From Tieghemiomyces parasiticus (taxonomy: Eukaryota > Kickxellomycota > Dimargaritomycetes > Dimargaritales > Dimargaritaceae), in the NCBI GenBank assembly GCA_027575765.1, contig JANBPT010000949.1:1-18283 (forward strand): 18,283 nucleotides of DNA, read 5' to 3'. Both the position numbers and the translations under genes were made by a program. This document shows positions 18,023 through 18,283 of the stretch, in pieces; within the stretch, counting starts at the first letter, position 1; every line of letters begins with the position of its first letter. The notes below the pieces were generated by a model. It had not been told where the DNA came from and did not search any database. It saw nothing but the letters and a program-made list of their open reading frames with translations.

Positions 18023-18283
18023 TCACAAGTCCTGGGCTAACTGGAGGAGCACAGGGTCGTCAAAGTATTTGCTAATGTTGACGTCCTCGCTGAGACCCTT
18101 ACGCCGACGGGTCTTGAGCATAAAATCGCGGGCGAGCATGGGGGCGGAGCTGACCTCGAGGGGCCGGATGACGGTGGCCTTATCGAGTGGGTCACCGGGG
18201 ACGAGCTGCCAGTGGTCAAAGACCTGCTGGCAGAAGGCCTGGCCCTGCGTATGGGCACGGAGGTCGGTTTCGAATCCGAACGA
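18023..18283 (-). CDS. SNU114: U5 snRNP GTPase Snu114/EFTUD2, C-terminal end (partial)
   Basis: The frame is open from the window edge to TGA at 18023-18025, giving the last 86 residues; the rest lies beyond 18283. The sequence begins [17 protein letters not shown] and continues through [13 protein letters not shown] and [17 protein letters not shown] to [15 protein letters not shown]. This is the conserved domain V and C-terminal extension of the eEF2-like spliceosomal GTPase. The protein drives U4/U6 unwinding and spliceosome disassembly together with Brr2 and Prp8. Against eEF2 itself, the [11 protein letters not shown] tail is specific to Snu114/EFTUD2. It converges on RPL24. Confidence 0.93.
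   Translation of the reverse strand, partial: SFGFETDLRAHTQGQAFCQQVFDHWQLVPGDPLDKATVIRPLEVSSAPMLARDFMLKTRRRKGLSEDVNISKYFDDPVLLQLAQDL

Noticed and set aside
1..18283. Transposable elements, CRISPR arrays, rRNA or viral insertions
   Set aside because: No transposase, integrase, reverse transcriptase or Rep motifs, no regularly spaced direct repeats, and no rRNA-like sequence were found on either strand.

Overview
The window reads as nuclear DNA of a fungus. It carries a eukaryotic tRNA-Ala and four conserved eukaryotic genes: CCT5, DPH1, RPL24 and the 3' end of SNU114/EFTUD2. Their introns are 136-391 nt, with GTAAGT-type donors and CTAAC/CTAAT-like branch sites. There is also a Ser/Thr-rich protein built like a fungal GPI-anchored wall mannoprotein. 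The intron richness and overall style suggest an early-diverging lineage (zoopagomycete/Kickxellomycotina-like), but that placement is inference. No virus, transposase, reverse transcriptase, rRNA or CRISPR array is evident.

Layout: tRNA-Ala(AGC) at 2-74 (+); a featureless kilobase; the mucin-like GPI-type gene 1088-1777 (-) with a TATATAAA box; a GC-rich then mixed intergenic tract to 4.7 kb with at most a tiny ORF at 2536; CCT5 at 4717-6761 (-, 3 exons, 539 aa); a gene-poor stretch from 6.76 to 13.59 kb whose only convincing ORF is a small secreted, Kex2-site-rich protein at 10437-10856 (-); DPH1 at 13592-15991 (-, 8 exons, 432 aa); RPL24 at 16603-17452 (+, 2 exons, 152 aa), head-to-head with DPH1 across 611 bp; and the last 86 codons of SNU114 (-), convergent with RPL24.

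The right-hand trio centres on the translation elongation machinery and its relatives. DPH1 starts diphthamide synthesis on eEF2, RPL24 is a 60S protein, and Snu114 is the spliceosomal paralogue of eEF2. The shared DPH1/RPL24 intergenic region holds an E-box (Cbf1-type) palindrome and an AGGGTTA (Tbf1-like) motif, both plausible ribosomal-protein-gene control sites.

The least explained signal is secondary structure in the gene-poor stretch. There is a near-perfect 55-bp hairpin at 12411-12465. A hairpin and palindrome cluster spans about 7.88-9.40 kb and includes a three-tier hairpin, a 14-bp palindrome nested inside a longer inverted repeat, and a segment with box C/D-like geometry. These were found by eye and no statistics were run.
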